Shown here in pieces: positions 15,892 through 23,902 of a stretch of 64,000 bases of DNA. Each line of letters starts with the position of its first letter. The first letter of the stretch is position 1. The position numbers and the translations under genes are program-made. The notes beneath the pieces were generated by a model that was not told the origin of the DNA, searched no databases, and was given only the letters and a program-made list of their open reading frames with translations. Origin of the DNA: Onthomorpha sp937906975 (GTDB lineage: Bacteria > Bacteroidota > Bacteroidia > Bacteroidales > P3). The stretch lies in contig JAZLDH010000022.1 in assembly GCA_045614605.1 (NCBI GenBank), forward strand, positions 1 through 64,000, written 5' to 3'.

Positions 15892-17990
15892 GATATTTGA
15901 GAAAAATCAGCCGTCTTATGTTTTAGCATAAGGTATTGCCTTAATACTTTGTGTTCTTCGGCTTGTAGTAAAGGATCATGCGATATTATTTGAGTGGAAA
16001 GGTCTTTTACTTGCACCATAAGCGGTTCATCTAAAACGATGTCTGCTATTTTCAATTCCATAACGCCACTTTGTTGAGTGCCTGCTATGTTTCCGGGTCC
16101 TCTTAGTTGCAAATCGGCTTGTGCAATCTCAAATCCGTTGTTTGTAACGCACATTGTGTTAATCCTAAACAAGCCTTCTTGCGAGAGTTCGTCTTTTGTT
16201 CTTAATATACAATAGCTTTGCTCTTGTCCTCTGCCGACTCTTCCTCTTAATTGATGAAGTTGAGCAAGCCCAAAGCGTTCTGCATTTTCTATTATCATAA
16301 CTGTGGCATTAGGAACATCGACTCCAACCTCTATTACCGTAGTTGCTACCATTATATTGGTAATTCCGTCTTTAAATCTCTGCATTTCGTAGTCCTTATC
16401 CTCAGCCTTCATTTGCCCATGCACAATACTGATTTGATATTTTGGCAAAGGAAATTCCCTAACTATGCTTTCGTATCCGTCCATTAAGTCTTTCAAGTCC
16501 ATTTTCTCGCTTTCCTTAATCAAAGGGTAAACAACATAGATTTGTCTTCCCATTTCTATTTGTTTTCTCATGAAATTGAAAAGCGTAAGTATGTCTCTGT
16601 CGAAAAGATGTGCGGTTTGTATAGGTTTTCTTCCCTTAGGTAATTCATCAATTACGGAACATTCCAAATCGCCATAAACACTCATTGCAAGCGTTCTTGG
16701 AATAGGCGTTGCAGTCATCACCAAAACGTGAGGCGGAGTAGTGTTTTTTGCCCACATCTTGGCTCTTTGCTCTACGCCAAAGCGATGTTGCTCATCTATA
16801 ATGGCAAGTCCTAAGTTTTTAAATACAACATTGTCTTCCAAAATGGCGTGTGTGCCTATAAGAATCTGACATTCACCTTCTGAAAGTTCGTTTAGTAAAA
16901 TTTTTCTCTCCTTTTGCTTGCTACTTCCTGTAAGTAAATTCACATTAACAGGCATATCCTTTAAGAAATTCTTAATGCTGTTGTAATGTTGCTGAGCAAG
17001 AATTTCGGTAGGTGCGATAATAGCAGTTTGAAATCCGTTATCTATTGCAATCAACATGCACAATAATGCAACAAGTGTTTTACCGCTCCCTACATCTCCT
17101 TGCAATAGGCGATTCATTTGATGACCTGTGCGCATATCATTGCGAATTTCTCTCACAACTCTTTGCTGAGCATTAGTAAGTGTAAAGGGTAGATATTGTT
17201 TGTAAAAAGAATTGAAATTTTCTCCTACGTTTGCAAATACAAAACCTTTATTTCTTGCTTTGTTGTTTTGTTTTTTGACTTGGTTTTCAAGTTGCATAAA
17301 AAACAACTCCTCAAATTTTAGTCTTGCTCTTGCCTTTGCGAGATTTTCTTCATTTTTTGGAAAATGTATCTCTCTCAATGCCCTTTCCCTTGTGTAGAGA
17401 TTGTAATGCTTTGTGATGTATTGAGGTAGGGTTTCTTCAATTCTGTTTACTGCAAGCGAGAGAACCTCTTGTGTGAGTTTGGCTAAGGCTTTGGAAGTTA
17501 AAAATGCGTTTTTCATTCTTTCGCTTGTGTGATATAAAGGAAAGAAAGTTTCGATTGAAGTGCGTTTGTAAGAAATTAAAGTCTCAAATTCGGGGTGAGC
17601 AAAGTTAAAGATGCCATTGAAAAAGGTAGGCTTCCCAAAAATAACATAATCAACGCCAAGAGCAATGCTGTCATTTATCCATTTTACACCTTGAAAAAAT
17701 ACTAAATCTATCACACCCGTTGAGTCTTGAAGCTTGATTACAAGCCTTTGTCCTTTGCCTTTGATTAGCTCTTTCTTAACAACTCGTCCAACAACTTGAA
17801 TATAGTTTTCTTCGCTTGCGATTTCTTTGATTTTTGTAAACTTACTCTTGTCCAAATAGCGAAAAGGGAAATATTCCAACAAATCTCCAAAGGTAAAAAC
17901 ATTGATTTCCTTTTTCAAAATGTCAGCTTTCTTCTTGTTTATAGAAGGTAAAAGTTCTATGTCTGTGTTTAAAAATTCCCTCACAAGCAA
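15888..17990 (-). CDS. recG: ATP-dependent DNA helicase RecG
   Basis: RecG remodels stalled replication forks and branch-migrates Holliday junctions. The 700-aa protein has the N-terminal wedge/OB region (VVGRVVKK, about residues 60-150), Walker A GDVGSGKT near residue 296, the DEQHRFG box, the MTATPIPRT motif, and a C-terminal helicase half with QLRGRVGRG. Family length is right. The start is not ATG: the frame opens with TTG at 17990, and GTG at 17984 is the alternative. A good promoter ends only 11-17 nt upstream (18001-18030), so the message is nearly leaderless. It runs convergently into the TlpA-like gene with a 4-nt overlap. Confidence 0.93.
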   Translation of the reverse strand: MLVREFLNTDIELLPSINKKKADILKKEINVFTFGDLLEYFPFRYLDKSKFTKIKEIASEENYIQVVGRVVKKELIKGKGQRLVIKLQDSTGVIDLVFFQGVKWINDSIALGVDYVIFGKPTFFNGIFNFAHPEFETLISYKRTSIETFFPLYHTSERMKNAFLTSKALAKLTQEVLSLAVNRIEETLPQYITKHYNLYTRERALREIHFPKNEENLAKARARLKFEELFFMQLENQVKKQNNKARNKGFVFANVGENFNSFYKQYLPFTLTNAQQRVVREIRNDMRTGHQMNRLLQGDVGSGKTLVALLCMLIAIDNGFQTAIIAPTEILAQQHYNSIKNFLKDMPVNVNLLTGSSKQKERKILLNELSEGECQILIGTHAILEDNVVFKNLGLAIIDEQHRFGVEQRAKMWAKNTTPPHVLVMTATPIPRTLAMSVYGDLECSVIDELPKGRKPIQTAHLFDRDILTLFNFMRKQIEMGRQIYVVYPLIKESEKMDLKDLMDGYESIVREFPLPKYQISIVHGQMKAEDKDYEMQRFKDGITNIMVATTVIEVGVDVPNATVMIIENAERFGLAQLHQLRGRVGRGQEQSYCILRTKDELSQEGLFRINTMCVTNNGFEIAQADLQLRGPGNIAGTQQSGVMELKIADIVLDEPLMVQVKDLSTQIISHDPLLQAEEHKVLRQYLMLKHKTADFSQIS

Positions 17991-18000
17991 AAGATTTCAG

Positions 18001-18030
18001 CAAAGATACGAAGAAAAAACACAAAACAAA
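18001..18030 (-). promoter_or_regulatory. Promoter of recG
   Basis: On the minus strand TTTG (18030-18027), an 18-nt spacer and TATCTTTG (18008-18001) match the Bacteroidota consensus. Transcription would start about 17994, within a few nucleotides of the first possible start codon. Confidence 0.65.
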
Positions 18031-18444
18031 GCCCTAAGCGAAAATAAAATTGTTTCACTAAGAGTTAAGCCCAAATGCGTAAAGAATTTTCGGCTCAAAG
18101 ATTTCTAATCGCAAATTTTGAAAATATAAGCCCTTATTAAAATACATAAAATCAAAGATTTAACTTTTTGAAGCCTTGAAAACCTCAAATTTTTCTTTGT
18201 TTTAGCCGATTTTTTCCTTTGTTTTCTGAGCAAAAAGTCTTTGCTTTTTCAAATTTTTTCTTTGCTTTTTTTCATTTTTTCTTTGAATTATTTTCCCAAA
18301 GCCTAAATCTCTAAAAATTAACCCCAATTTTCGTCAATTTTTCGCAAAAAATTTCACAAAAATCCCAAAATGAAATTTCTGCAAAATAAAGGTTTTTGCC
18401 TGTAAAACTTTGAAAGAGGAAATTAGGGTTTGTATAAGATTTTG
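18031..18444. other. Non-coding A/T-rich gap with repeated CTTTG words
   Basis: No credible gene is seen between the divergent recG and WD40 promoters. About 18180-18300 is dense in T-tracts separated by CTTTG words (TTTCTTTG, CCTTTG, GTCTTTGCTTTTT, TTTCTTTGC, TTCTTTGAA). It belongs to the same word family as the gaps near 2.6, 21.6, 28.8, 36.4, 48.4 and 62.6 kb. Confidence 0.5.
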
Positions 18445-18474
18445 TTGTGCTTTAAGAAATTTGTTTTACCTTTG
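18445..18474 (+). promoter_or_regulatory. Promoter of the WD40 gene
   Basis: TTG (18445-18447), 19 nt, then TACCTTTG (18467-18474). The ATG at 18506 follows 31 nt later. Confidence 0.75.
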
Positions 18475-18505
18475 TGTGCAAGTTTATTAACCTTTAAAAA
18501 AGCAG

Positions 18506-19483
18506 ATGAAAATGAATAAAATAAAGATTTTTAGTTTGATTGCAGTATTTACTTCGTTATTTGTTGGCTTTGAAAAATTGAATGCACAAGATGTAAGTAA
18601 GTTTAAATGCCTTAAAACCTTGGAGGGACATTTAGGAGAAGTATTGTCTGTATCATATAGTCCCGATGGTACAAAAATAATCAGCGGTTCAGTTGATGCA
18701 ACCATTAAGATATGGGATGCAAACACAGGAGAATGTCTTCAAACCTTAATGGGACATTTGGATGGTGTCACTTCCGTAGTATATAGTCCCGATGGCACAA
18801 AAATTATCAGCGGTTCATATGATAAAACTATTAAGATATGGGATGCAAACGCAGGACAATGCCTTAAAACCTTGGAGGGACATTCAAATATTATCTCTTC
18901 CGTAGCATATAGTCCCGATGGCACAAAAATTATCAGCGGTTCAAGGGATGATACCATTAAGATATGGGATGCAAACACAGGAGAATGTCTTAAAACCTTG
19001 GAGGGACATTCATGGCTGGTCAATTCCGTAGCATATAGTCCTAACGGCACAAAAATAATCAGCGGTTCAGGGGATAATACCGTTAAGATATGGGATGCAA
19101 ACACAGGAGAATGCCTTAAAACCTTGGAGGGACATTCAGATTGGGTCAATTCCGTAGCATATAGTCCTAACGGCACAAAAATAATCAGCGGTTCAAGGGA
19201 TAAAACCATAAAGATATGGGATGCAAACACAGGACAATGTCTTGAAACCTTGGAGGGACATTCAGAAGGAGTCAATTCTGTAGCATATAGTTCCGACGGC
19301 ACAAAAATAATCAGCGGTTCAAGGGATAATACCATAAAGATATGGGACGCAAACACAGGACAATGCCCTAAAACCTTGGAGGGACATTCAGATGATGTCG
19401 AATCCGTAGCATATAGTCCCGATGGTACAAAAATAATCAGCGGTTCAGAAGATGCAACCATTAAGATTTGGGGAGAGGAATAG
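18506..19483 (+). CDS. Exported seven-blade WD40 beta-propeller protein
   Basis: The 325-aa protein is a signal peptide (residues 1-28, ending LNAQ) plus exactly seven 42-residue WD40 repeats from residue 35 to the end. Each repeat has GH, YSPDGTKIISGS and IKIWDAN blocks; the last is cut to IKIWGEE. Seven repeats make one closed propeller, which normally serves as a protein-binding platform. No enzyme domain or T9SS tail is present, so it may stay in the periplasm. The repeats are almost identical at the DNA level (126-bp period), pointing to recent amplification or gene conversion. Binding residues vary only at the top-face positions just after GH. It is a single gene with its own promoter and terminator. 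Confidence 0.9.
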   Translation: MKMNKIKIFSLIAVFTSLFVGFEKLNAQDVSKFKCLKTLEGHLGEVLSVSYSPDGTKIISGSVDATIKIWDANTGECLQTLMGHLDGVTSVVYSPDGTKIISGSYDKTIKIWDANAGQCLKTLEGHSNIISSVAYSPDGTKIISGSRDDTIKIWDANTGECLKTLEGHSWLVNSVAYSPNGTKIISGSGDNTVKIWDANTGECLKTLEGHSDWVNSVAYSPNGTKIISGSRDKTIKIWDANTGQCLETLEGHSEGVNSVAYSSDGTKIISGSRDNTIKIWDANTGQCPKTLEGHSDDVESVAYSPDGTKIISGSEDATIKIWGEE

Positions 19484-19506
19484 GGATTGATTTTATAATA
19501 TAAAGA

Positions 19507-19551
19507 AAGACGCTCGTGAGTCTTAGTTTAATTCAGACAAACGAGCGTTTT
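19507..19551. terminator. Bidirectional terminator; inverted dispersed repeat copy A
   Basis: ACGCTCGT pairs with ACGAGCGT, with an inner GTCT/AGAC stem and an 11-nt loop, followed by T-rich sequence on the + strand. It ends both the WD40 gene (+) and kce (-). Its reverse complement equals 25986-26030 at 43 of 45 positions, loop included. Confidence 0.85.
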
Positions 19552-19570
19552 GTTTTATGTGTTTAAGGAA

Positions 19571-20404
19571 TTATTTTCTTGGTGCTAAGCCTAAGATTTC
19601 TCTTGCTTCGGCTGAGGTTGCTATTTCTCTACCTAATTCTTTTGCAATGCGAACTACTTTTTCTACAAGTTCACCATTTGATTTTGCTTTAACGCCTTTT
19701 GATAGGTAAATATTGTCTTCAAATCCTACTCTTACGTTTCCGCCCATTGCAATCGCAGCTGCTGCCATTTGGAAAGCAGAACGTCCAACTCCTGTAACGG
19801 TCCAAGTTGAGCCGGCAGGGATATTGTTTACTAACCACGCAAGATTGCTAACTGTTGCTGGTGTACAACCTGGTACTCCTAAGACAAAGTTAAATTGCAT
19901 TGGGTGTCCTGGAACTTCGCCTTTGCGTGCCATTGTTAAAATGGTGTCAAGGTGTCCCATTTCAAAGCATTCGTATTCTGGTTTAATGCCTTTTTCTATC
20001 ATTCTCTTACCAAATGCACGCATTGTTGGCATTGTGTTGTCGAAAATCTCGTCTCCAAAGTTACAAGTTCCGCAATCTAATGTTGCCATTTCAGGGATTG
20101 GATTAGTATTTGTTGAATCTAATCTTTCATCTGGGCTCATTCCAACTGCTCCTCCTGTAGAAGGAATTATGATTACGTCAGGACAAACTTTGTAAATCGC
20201 TTCTTCGCATTCTTGGAAGCGTGCATGGTTTTGTGTAGGTGTGCCATCGTCTTCTCTAACGTGAAGGTGAACGATTGCAGCTCCTGCATCAACAGCAGAT
20301 TTTGCCTCTCTAACGATTTCTTCTACTGTGTAAGGAACAGCAGGGTTTTGTTCCTTTGTTACTTCTGCACCACAAATTGCGGCAGTTATGATTAATTTTT
20401 CCAT
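19571..20404 (-). CDS. kce: 3-keto-5-aminohexanoate cleavage enzyme (BKACE family)
   Basis: Kce condenses 3-keto-5-aminohexanoate with acetyl-CoA to give 3-aminobutyryl-CoA and acetoacetate in lysine fermentation. The 277-aa TIM barrel carries the zinc ligands His46 and His48 (VHLHVRE) and Glu229 (GFEDN), which correspond to the known family site. The barrel also shows STGGAVGMSPDER and the ending EILGLAPRK. It sits 5 nt after the ammonia-lyase gene kal, which makes the lysine assignment much safer than for BKACE proteins in isolation. It is the last gene before the shared terminator. The aminomutase and dehydrogenase genes of the pathway (kamDE, kdd) are not in the window. Confidence 0.93.
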   Translation of the reverse strand: MEKLIITAAICGAEVTKEQNPAVPYTVEEIVREAKSAVDAGAAIVHLHVREDDGTPTQNHARFQECEEAIYKVCPDVIIIPSTGGAVGMSPDERLDSTNTNPIPEMATLDCGTCNFGDEIFDNTMPTMRAFGKRMIEKGIKPEYECFEMGHLDTILTMARKGEVPGHPMQFNFVLGVPGCTPATVSNLAWLVNNIPAGSTWTVTGVGRSAFQMAAAAIAMGGNVRVGFEDNIYLSKGVKAKSNGELVEKVVRIAKELGREIATSAEAREILGLAPRK

Positions 20405-20409
20405 TTTCT

Positions 20410-20802
20410 TTATTTGTTATTTCTTTGACATTGTTTTGGAACTACGCATGTGCCACTTGCTCTACATACTACTATAGGTTCTGCTAATACGTCTGCTGCT
20501 GAATCTGATATGTCTGTTCTTGGAGCAATTACTTTGCGTGCTTCAAATTTCATTTTACGTGATGTGTTTCCTACGTGTGTGATTTCGCCTACTGCTTCAA
20601 TGTAATCTCCTGCGTAAACAGGTGCTAAAAATTCTACATTGTCGTATGCACAGAATAATCCTTCATCTCCGTCTTGTATGATTAAAAGTTCTGTTGCTAC
20701 GTCTCCAAATAGGTTTAACATTCTTGCACCATCTACAAGGTTTCCGCCATAATGAGCGTCATGTGCTGACATTCTCATTCTTATTATTGATTTTGCTGCC
20801 AT
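20410..20802 (-). CDS. kal: 3-aminobutyryl-CoA ammonia lyase
   Basis: Kal removes ammonia from 3-aminobutyryl-CoA to give crotonyl-CoA, the step after Kce in lysine fermentation. The 130-aa protein is a single hotdog-fold domain of the expected size, with RMRMSAHDAHYGGNLVDGARML at its N-terminus and the central strand FLAPVYAGDYIEAVGEI. It lies between atoD and kce with gaps of 22 and 5 nt, the arrangement known for this pathway. A generic thioesterase-like hotdog protein would be the alternative without that context. Confidence 0.9.
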   Translation of the reverse strand: MAAKSIIRMRMSAHDAHYGGNLVDGARMLNLFGDVATELLIIQDGDEGLFCAYDNVEFLAPVYAGDYIEAVGEITHVGNTSRKMKFEARKVIAPRTDISDSAADVLAEPIVVCRASGTCVVPKQCQRNNK

Positions 20803-20824
20803 TTTTTTTATGTTTTATTTTTTG

Positions 20825-21463
20825 TTATTTTACTAAATAATCTACGAATAGGTAAGGTGTTTTTACAGCTTCAGGAGCTATGTTTTCAACTGTTTCTTTT
20901 ACTTCTGCAATTACAACATCTGCTGCTGTAGCCATAAGAGGGTTGAAATTTTGGCTTGTTCCGCGGTAAATAAGGTTGCCATATTTGTCAGCAACTGATG
21001 CTCCAATCAAAGCAACATCGGCTCTTAATGGAAGTTCTAAAAGAAATTCTTCTCCGTTTACTTCTATTACTCTTTTGCCTTCGCCTGCCAATGTTCCAAG
21101 TCCTGTTTTTGTTAAAAAGCCTCCGATACCAGCTCCGCCAATTCTTACTCTTTCTGCCAATGTTCCTTGTGGTACTAATTCAACCTCCATTTCTCCGTCT
21201 TTCATCTTTTGCTCTGTGATAGGATTTGTACCAATGTGAGAAGCAATCACTTTCTTCACGCAACCAGATGCAACTAATAATCCACTACCTTTTTCAGGAT
21301 AAGATGTGTCGTTGCAGATTACTGTTAGATTTTTACGTCCTGCTTTTGCTAATGCCTCAATTATTCTGTTGGCACTGCCTGCTGCTAAAAAGCCTCCAAT
21401 CATTACGGTCATGCCGTCTTGAATCATATCAACTGCTTGGTCGATTGTTATTTGTTTGCTCAT
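20825..21463 (-). CDS. atoD: Acetoacetate/butyrate CoA-transferase, alpha subunit
   Basis: This 212-aa protein is the alpha subunit of a class I 3-oxoacid CoA-transferase: MTVMIGGFLAAGSAN near the N-terminus, then LVPQGTLAERVRIGGAGIGGF and the FLLELPLRADVALI region. With a beta subunit it would move CoA between acetoacetate (made by Kce) and acetate or butyrate. It is the first gene of the operon with kal and kce, and a -7 element lies 43-50 nt upstream. The beta subunit (atoA), which holds the catalytic glutamate, is missing here: upstream is a divergent ligase gene and downstream is kal. It must be encoded elsewhere or supplied by another transferase. Confidence 0.9.
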   Translation of the reverse strand: MSKQITIDQAVDMIQDGMTVMIGGFLAAGSANRIIEALAKAGRKNLTVICNDTSYPEKGSGLLVASGCVKKVIASHIGTNPITEQKMKDGEMEVELVPQGTLAERVRIGGAGIGGFLTKTGLGTLAGEGKRVIEVNGEEFLLELPLRADVALIGASVADKYGNLIYRGTSQNFNPLMATAADVVIAEVKETVENIAPEAVKTPYLFVDYLVK

Positions 21464-21505
21464 ATTTATATTTGTTTACTTGTTAAGTACTTTTTGATTA
21501 TCTTG

Positions 21506-21513
21506 CAAAGATA
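21506..21513 (-). promoter_or_regulatory. -7 element of the atoD-kal-kce operon
   Basis: TATCTTTG on the minus strand lies 43 nt before the atoD start. The -33 position carries no clear TTTG. Confidence 0.55.
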
Positions 21514-21652
21514 ACGTATTTTATTGATTTGACTTAATTTTTTCTAAGAAATAATTTTCTAAATCAAAGAAAAAAAATTTTTTTTCTTAGGAATATTTTG
21601 ATATTTCTAAGAGAAATTTGACTTAATTTTAGTGGCTATTAATTTTTTTCAT

Positions 21653-21660
21653 TATCTTTG
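21653..21660 (+). promoter_or_regulatory. -7 element of the acyl-CoA synthetase operon
   Basis: TATCTTTG lies 31 nt before the ATG at 21692; no ideal -33 motif is seen. The 228-nt gap to atoD is A/T-rich and holds CTAAGAAA and TTTCTTAGG words of the dispersed family. Confidence 0.55.
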
Positions 21661-21691
21661 CCGAATAAACTCATAATTTGGACAAGATTAT

Positions 21692-23347
21692 ATGTACACT
21701 GATAGTTTTATAGCAAACATTACTGCGGGTTTTAAAGCTAATTGGGATTTGCCTGCTTTGAGTGATTATAAGAAAGAACCAATATATTATAAGGAAGTAG
21801 CAGAAAAAATTGCGAAAATACATCTGCTATTTGAGCAATCTGGAATTGAAAAAGGCGATAAGATAGTTCTTTGTGGTAGAAACTGCTCTGATTGGGCGAT
21901 AATCTTTTTTGCAACTCTTACCTACGGAGCTGTGGCTGTGCCTTTGTTGCATGAATTTAAAAGTGAATCAATAACTCATCTTGTAAACCATTCTGATGGA
22001 AAGATTCTTTTTGTTGGAGATGTTGTTTGGGAGGGTTTGCAAGCGGAAAACATGCCTAAACTTTCTGGTATTATACAAATGCAAGGTTTTGATTTGGTTG
22101 CTTGTAATGATGAACATCTTCGTGAGGTTTATTCTAATTTGGATAGTGAGTTTGAAAAGAAATATCCAAATGGTTTTAAACAAGAGGATGTAAATTACAA
22201 AAGAGATGATTTGGATACCTTAGCATTGATAAATTACACCTCAGGTACAACTTCAATTAGTAAAGGGGTGATGCTTTCTTATCGTTCTTTGTTAAGCAAT
22301 TATATGTTCGCATCGGAGGTATTGCCTAACTTGAAGGCAGGAGATAGGGTTATCTCAATGTTACCTATGGCACACATGTATGGATTGCAGTTTGAAATTA
22401 TTTTTGAATTTATAAAAGGAATTCATATTCACTTCTTGACTCGTATTCCTTCGCCAAAAATTGTGGCAGAAGCCTTTGCAAGAGTGAAACCTGATATAAT
22501 CATTTCTGTTCCTTTGATTATTGAAAAGATATATAAAAGCAAACTTAAACCAATATTGGATAAAAAGAAAATGAAGCTTCTTTTGAGAACGCCAATTATT
22601 GATTCTATGGTTAAGAGTAAAATACTTGAACAATTAACTGAGTCTTTTGGTAGCAAGTTTTATGAAATCATAATTGGAGGTTCGGCATTTAATAGAGAGG
22701 TTGAAACATTCTTTAAGAAAATTGGCTTTCCTCACACTGTAGGTTACGGAATGACAGAGTGTGGTCCTATAATTTGTTATGCGGATTGGAAGGAACATAA
22801 GTTGGGCTCTTGTGGAAAGGCTGTTCCTCGTATGGAAGTGAAAATTGATTCGCCAGATGAGACTAAGATTGCTGGGGAAATTCTTGTTAAAGGTGCTAAT
22901 GTGATGATGGGATACTACAAGAATGAAGAGGCAACAAAGGCAGTGCTTGGCGAAGATGGTTGGTTACATACAGGAGACTTAGGAATCAAGGACAAAGATG
23001 GTAATGTATATATTAAAGGTCGTAGTAAAAATATGATTCTTGGGCCAAGCGGACAAAATATCTATCCAGAAGAAATAGAAGACTTGCTAAACAGTATGGA
23101 ACTTGTTAATGAAAGTTTGGTAAAAGATGAAAACGGAAAATTAGTCGCTCTTGTATATCTTGATCAAGACTATATAGATTCTCATAACATTACTTTGTCG
23201 CAAGAAGAGATTATAAACCAAATCAAAAATCAAGCAAACCAAACTCTTGCTGCTTACGAACAACTCTCAGCTATTTATTTGCAAGAAGAAGAGTTTGAAA
23301 AAACTCCAAAACGTAGTATAAAACGTTATATTTACATGGGTAAATAA
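21692..23347 (+). CDS. AMP-forming acyl-CoA synthetase
   Basis: A 551-aa member of the ANL superfamily that should activate a fatty or aromatic carboxylic acid to its CoA thioester by way of an acyl-adenylate. The P-loop is YTSGTTSISKG (positions about 189-199), where the usual Gly-x-Pro-Lys core is altered to Ser-x-Ser-Lys. The adenine motif YGMTECGP, the hinge HTGDLG and the late KGRSKNMILGPSG are intact. The C-terminal catalytic Lys is likely in KTPKRSIKRY. No signal peptide is present. It heads an operon with a small exported protein and an ADP-forming acetate-CoA ligase. The substrate cannot be read from the sequence; long-chain acyl is the usual default. Confidence 0.85.
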   Translation: MYTDSFIANITAGFKANWDLPALSDYKKEPIYYKEVAEKIAKIHLLFEQSGIEKGDKIVLCGRNCSDWAIIFFATLTYGAVAVPLLHEFKSESITHLVNHSDGKILFVGDVVWEGLQAENMPKLSGIIQMQGFDLVACNDEHLREVYSNLDSEFEKKYPNGFKQEDVNYKRDDLDTLALINYTSGTTSISKGVMLSYRSLLSNYMFASEVLPNLKAGDRVISMLPMAHMYGLQFEIIFEFIKGIHIHFLTRIPSPKIVAEAFARVKPDIIISVPLIIEKIYKSKLKPILDKKKMKLLLRTPIIDSMVKSKILEQLTESFGSKFYEIIIGGSAFNREVETFFKKIGFPHTVGYGMTECGPIICYADWKEHKLGSCGKAVPRMEVKIDSPDETKIAGEILVKGANVMMGYYKNEEATKAVLGEDGWLHTGDLGIKDKDGNVYIKGRSKNMILGPSGQNIYPEEIEDLLNSMELVNESLVKDENGKLVALVYLDQDYIDSHNITLSQEEIINQIKNQANQTLAAYEQLSAIYLQEEEFEKTPKRSIKRYIYMGK

Positions 23348-23363
23348 TTAAAAAATAAGGAAA

Positions 23364-23870
23364 ATGAAAAAGATATTTTTAGTTGCTATAGCAGTTTTAT
23401 TGACAGGAGTTAGTTTTGCTCAAAAAACACCTTGTAATCTAACAGAAGAAAAAAAGGACGGAAAGACATTGTATAGGGGAGAAAGGAATTATATTGGTAC
23501 AAACTACGATGATTTTAGAGTTTGCATACAATATTTATATGATGGCGAGAATCATTGTTTGGAACTTACATTAGATCCTAAGAATCCTTTGACAATGGAG
23601 GAAAAATCAATAGCATATATTCAGTTTGCAGAAGATTTGGAAGTGGAATTAACTTTATCTGAAATTATTCTTAATCCTGACAACAAAAAAATAGGATGTA
23701 GATATGCCTTAACCGAAGAGCAAAAAGAGATTTTTGCACATAAAACAATTACAGCAATATATTTTTCTACAAAAGAGTATCCTCAGATAGAGATTCCTGA
23801 ATTGAACAAATACACAGCAAAGAAATTAATGGAGAGATTCAACTGTGGAATCAACACAATAGGTAAATAG
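23364..23870 (+). CDS. Small exported protein of unknown function
   Basis: A 168-aa protein with a clear signal peptide (residues 1-19, ending SFAQ) and no family I recognise. The mature part is acidic, beta-rich in appearance and has four Cys residues (in TPCNL, RVCIQ, NHCLEL and IGCRY) plus one near the end. A periplasmic domain with disulfides is possible. It lies 16 nt after the acyl-CoA synthetase and 32 nt before the ADP-forming ligase, so it is part of that operon, yet nothing visible ties it to CoA metabolism. Confidence 0.7.
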   Translation: MKKIFLVAIAVLLTGVSFAQKTPCNLTEEKKDGKTLYRGERNYIGTNYDDFRVCIQYLYDGENHCLELTLDPKNPLTMEEKSIAYIQFAEDLEVELTLSEIILNPDNKKIGCRYALTEEQKEIFAHKTITAIYFSTKEYPQIEIPELNKYTAKKLMERFNCGINTIGK

Positions 23871-23902
23871 AAATTAAAAGAATAATAAAAATATATAAAA
23901 AT

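Noticed and set aside
18739..19461. 240-codon open frame antisense to the WD40 gene
   Set aside because: It is created by the 126-bp periodic repeats (divisible by three), has repeated SLEPLIIFVP-type units mirroring the WD40 codons, and lacks a promoter or start context.
20825..21486. Overlapping plus-strand frames opposite atoD
   Set aside because: They are Leu/Ser-rich shadows of a well-conserved coding gene without promoters.
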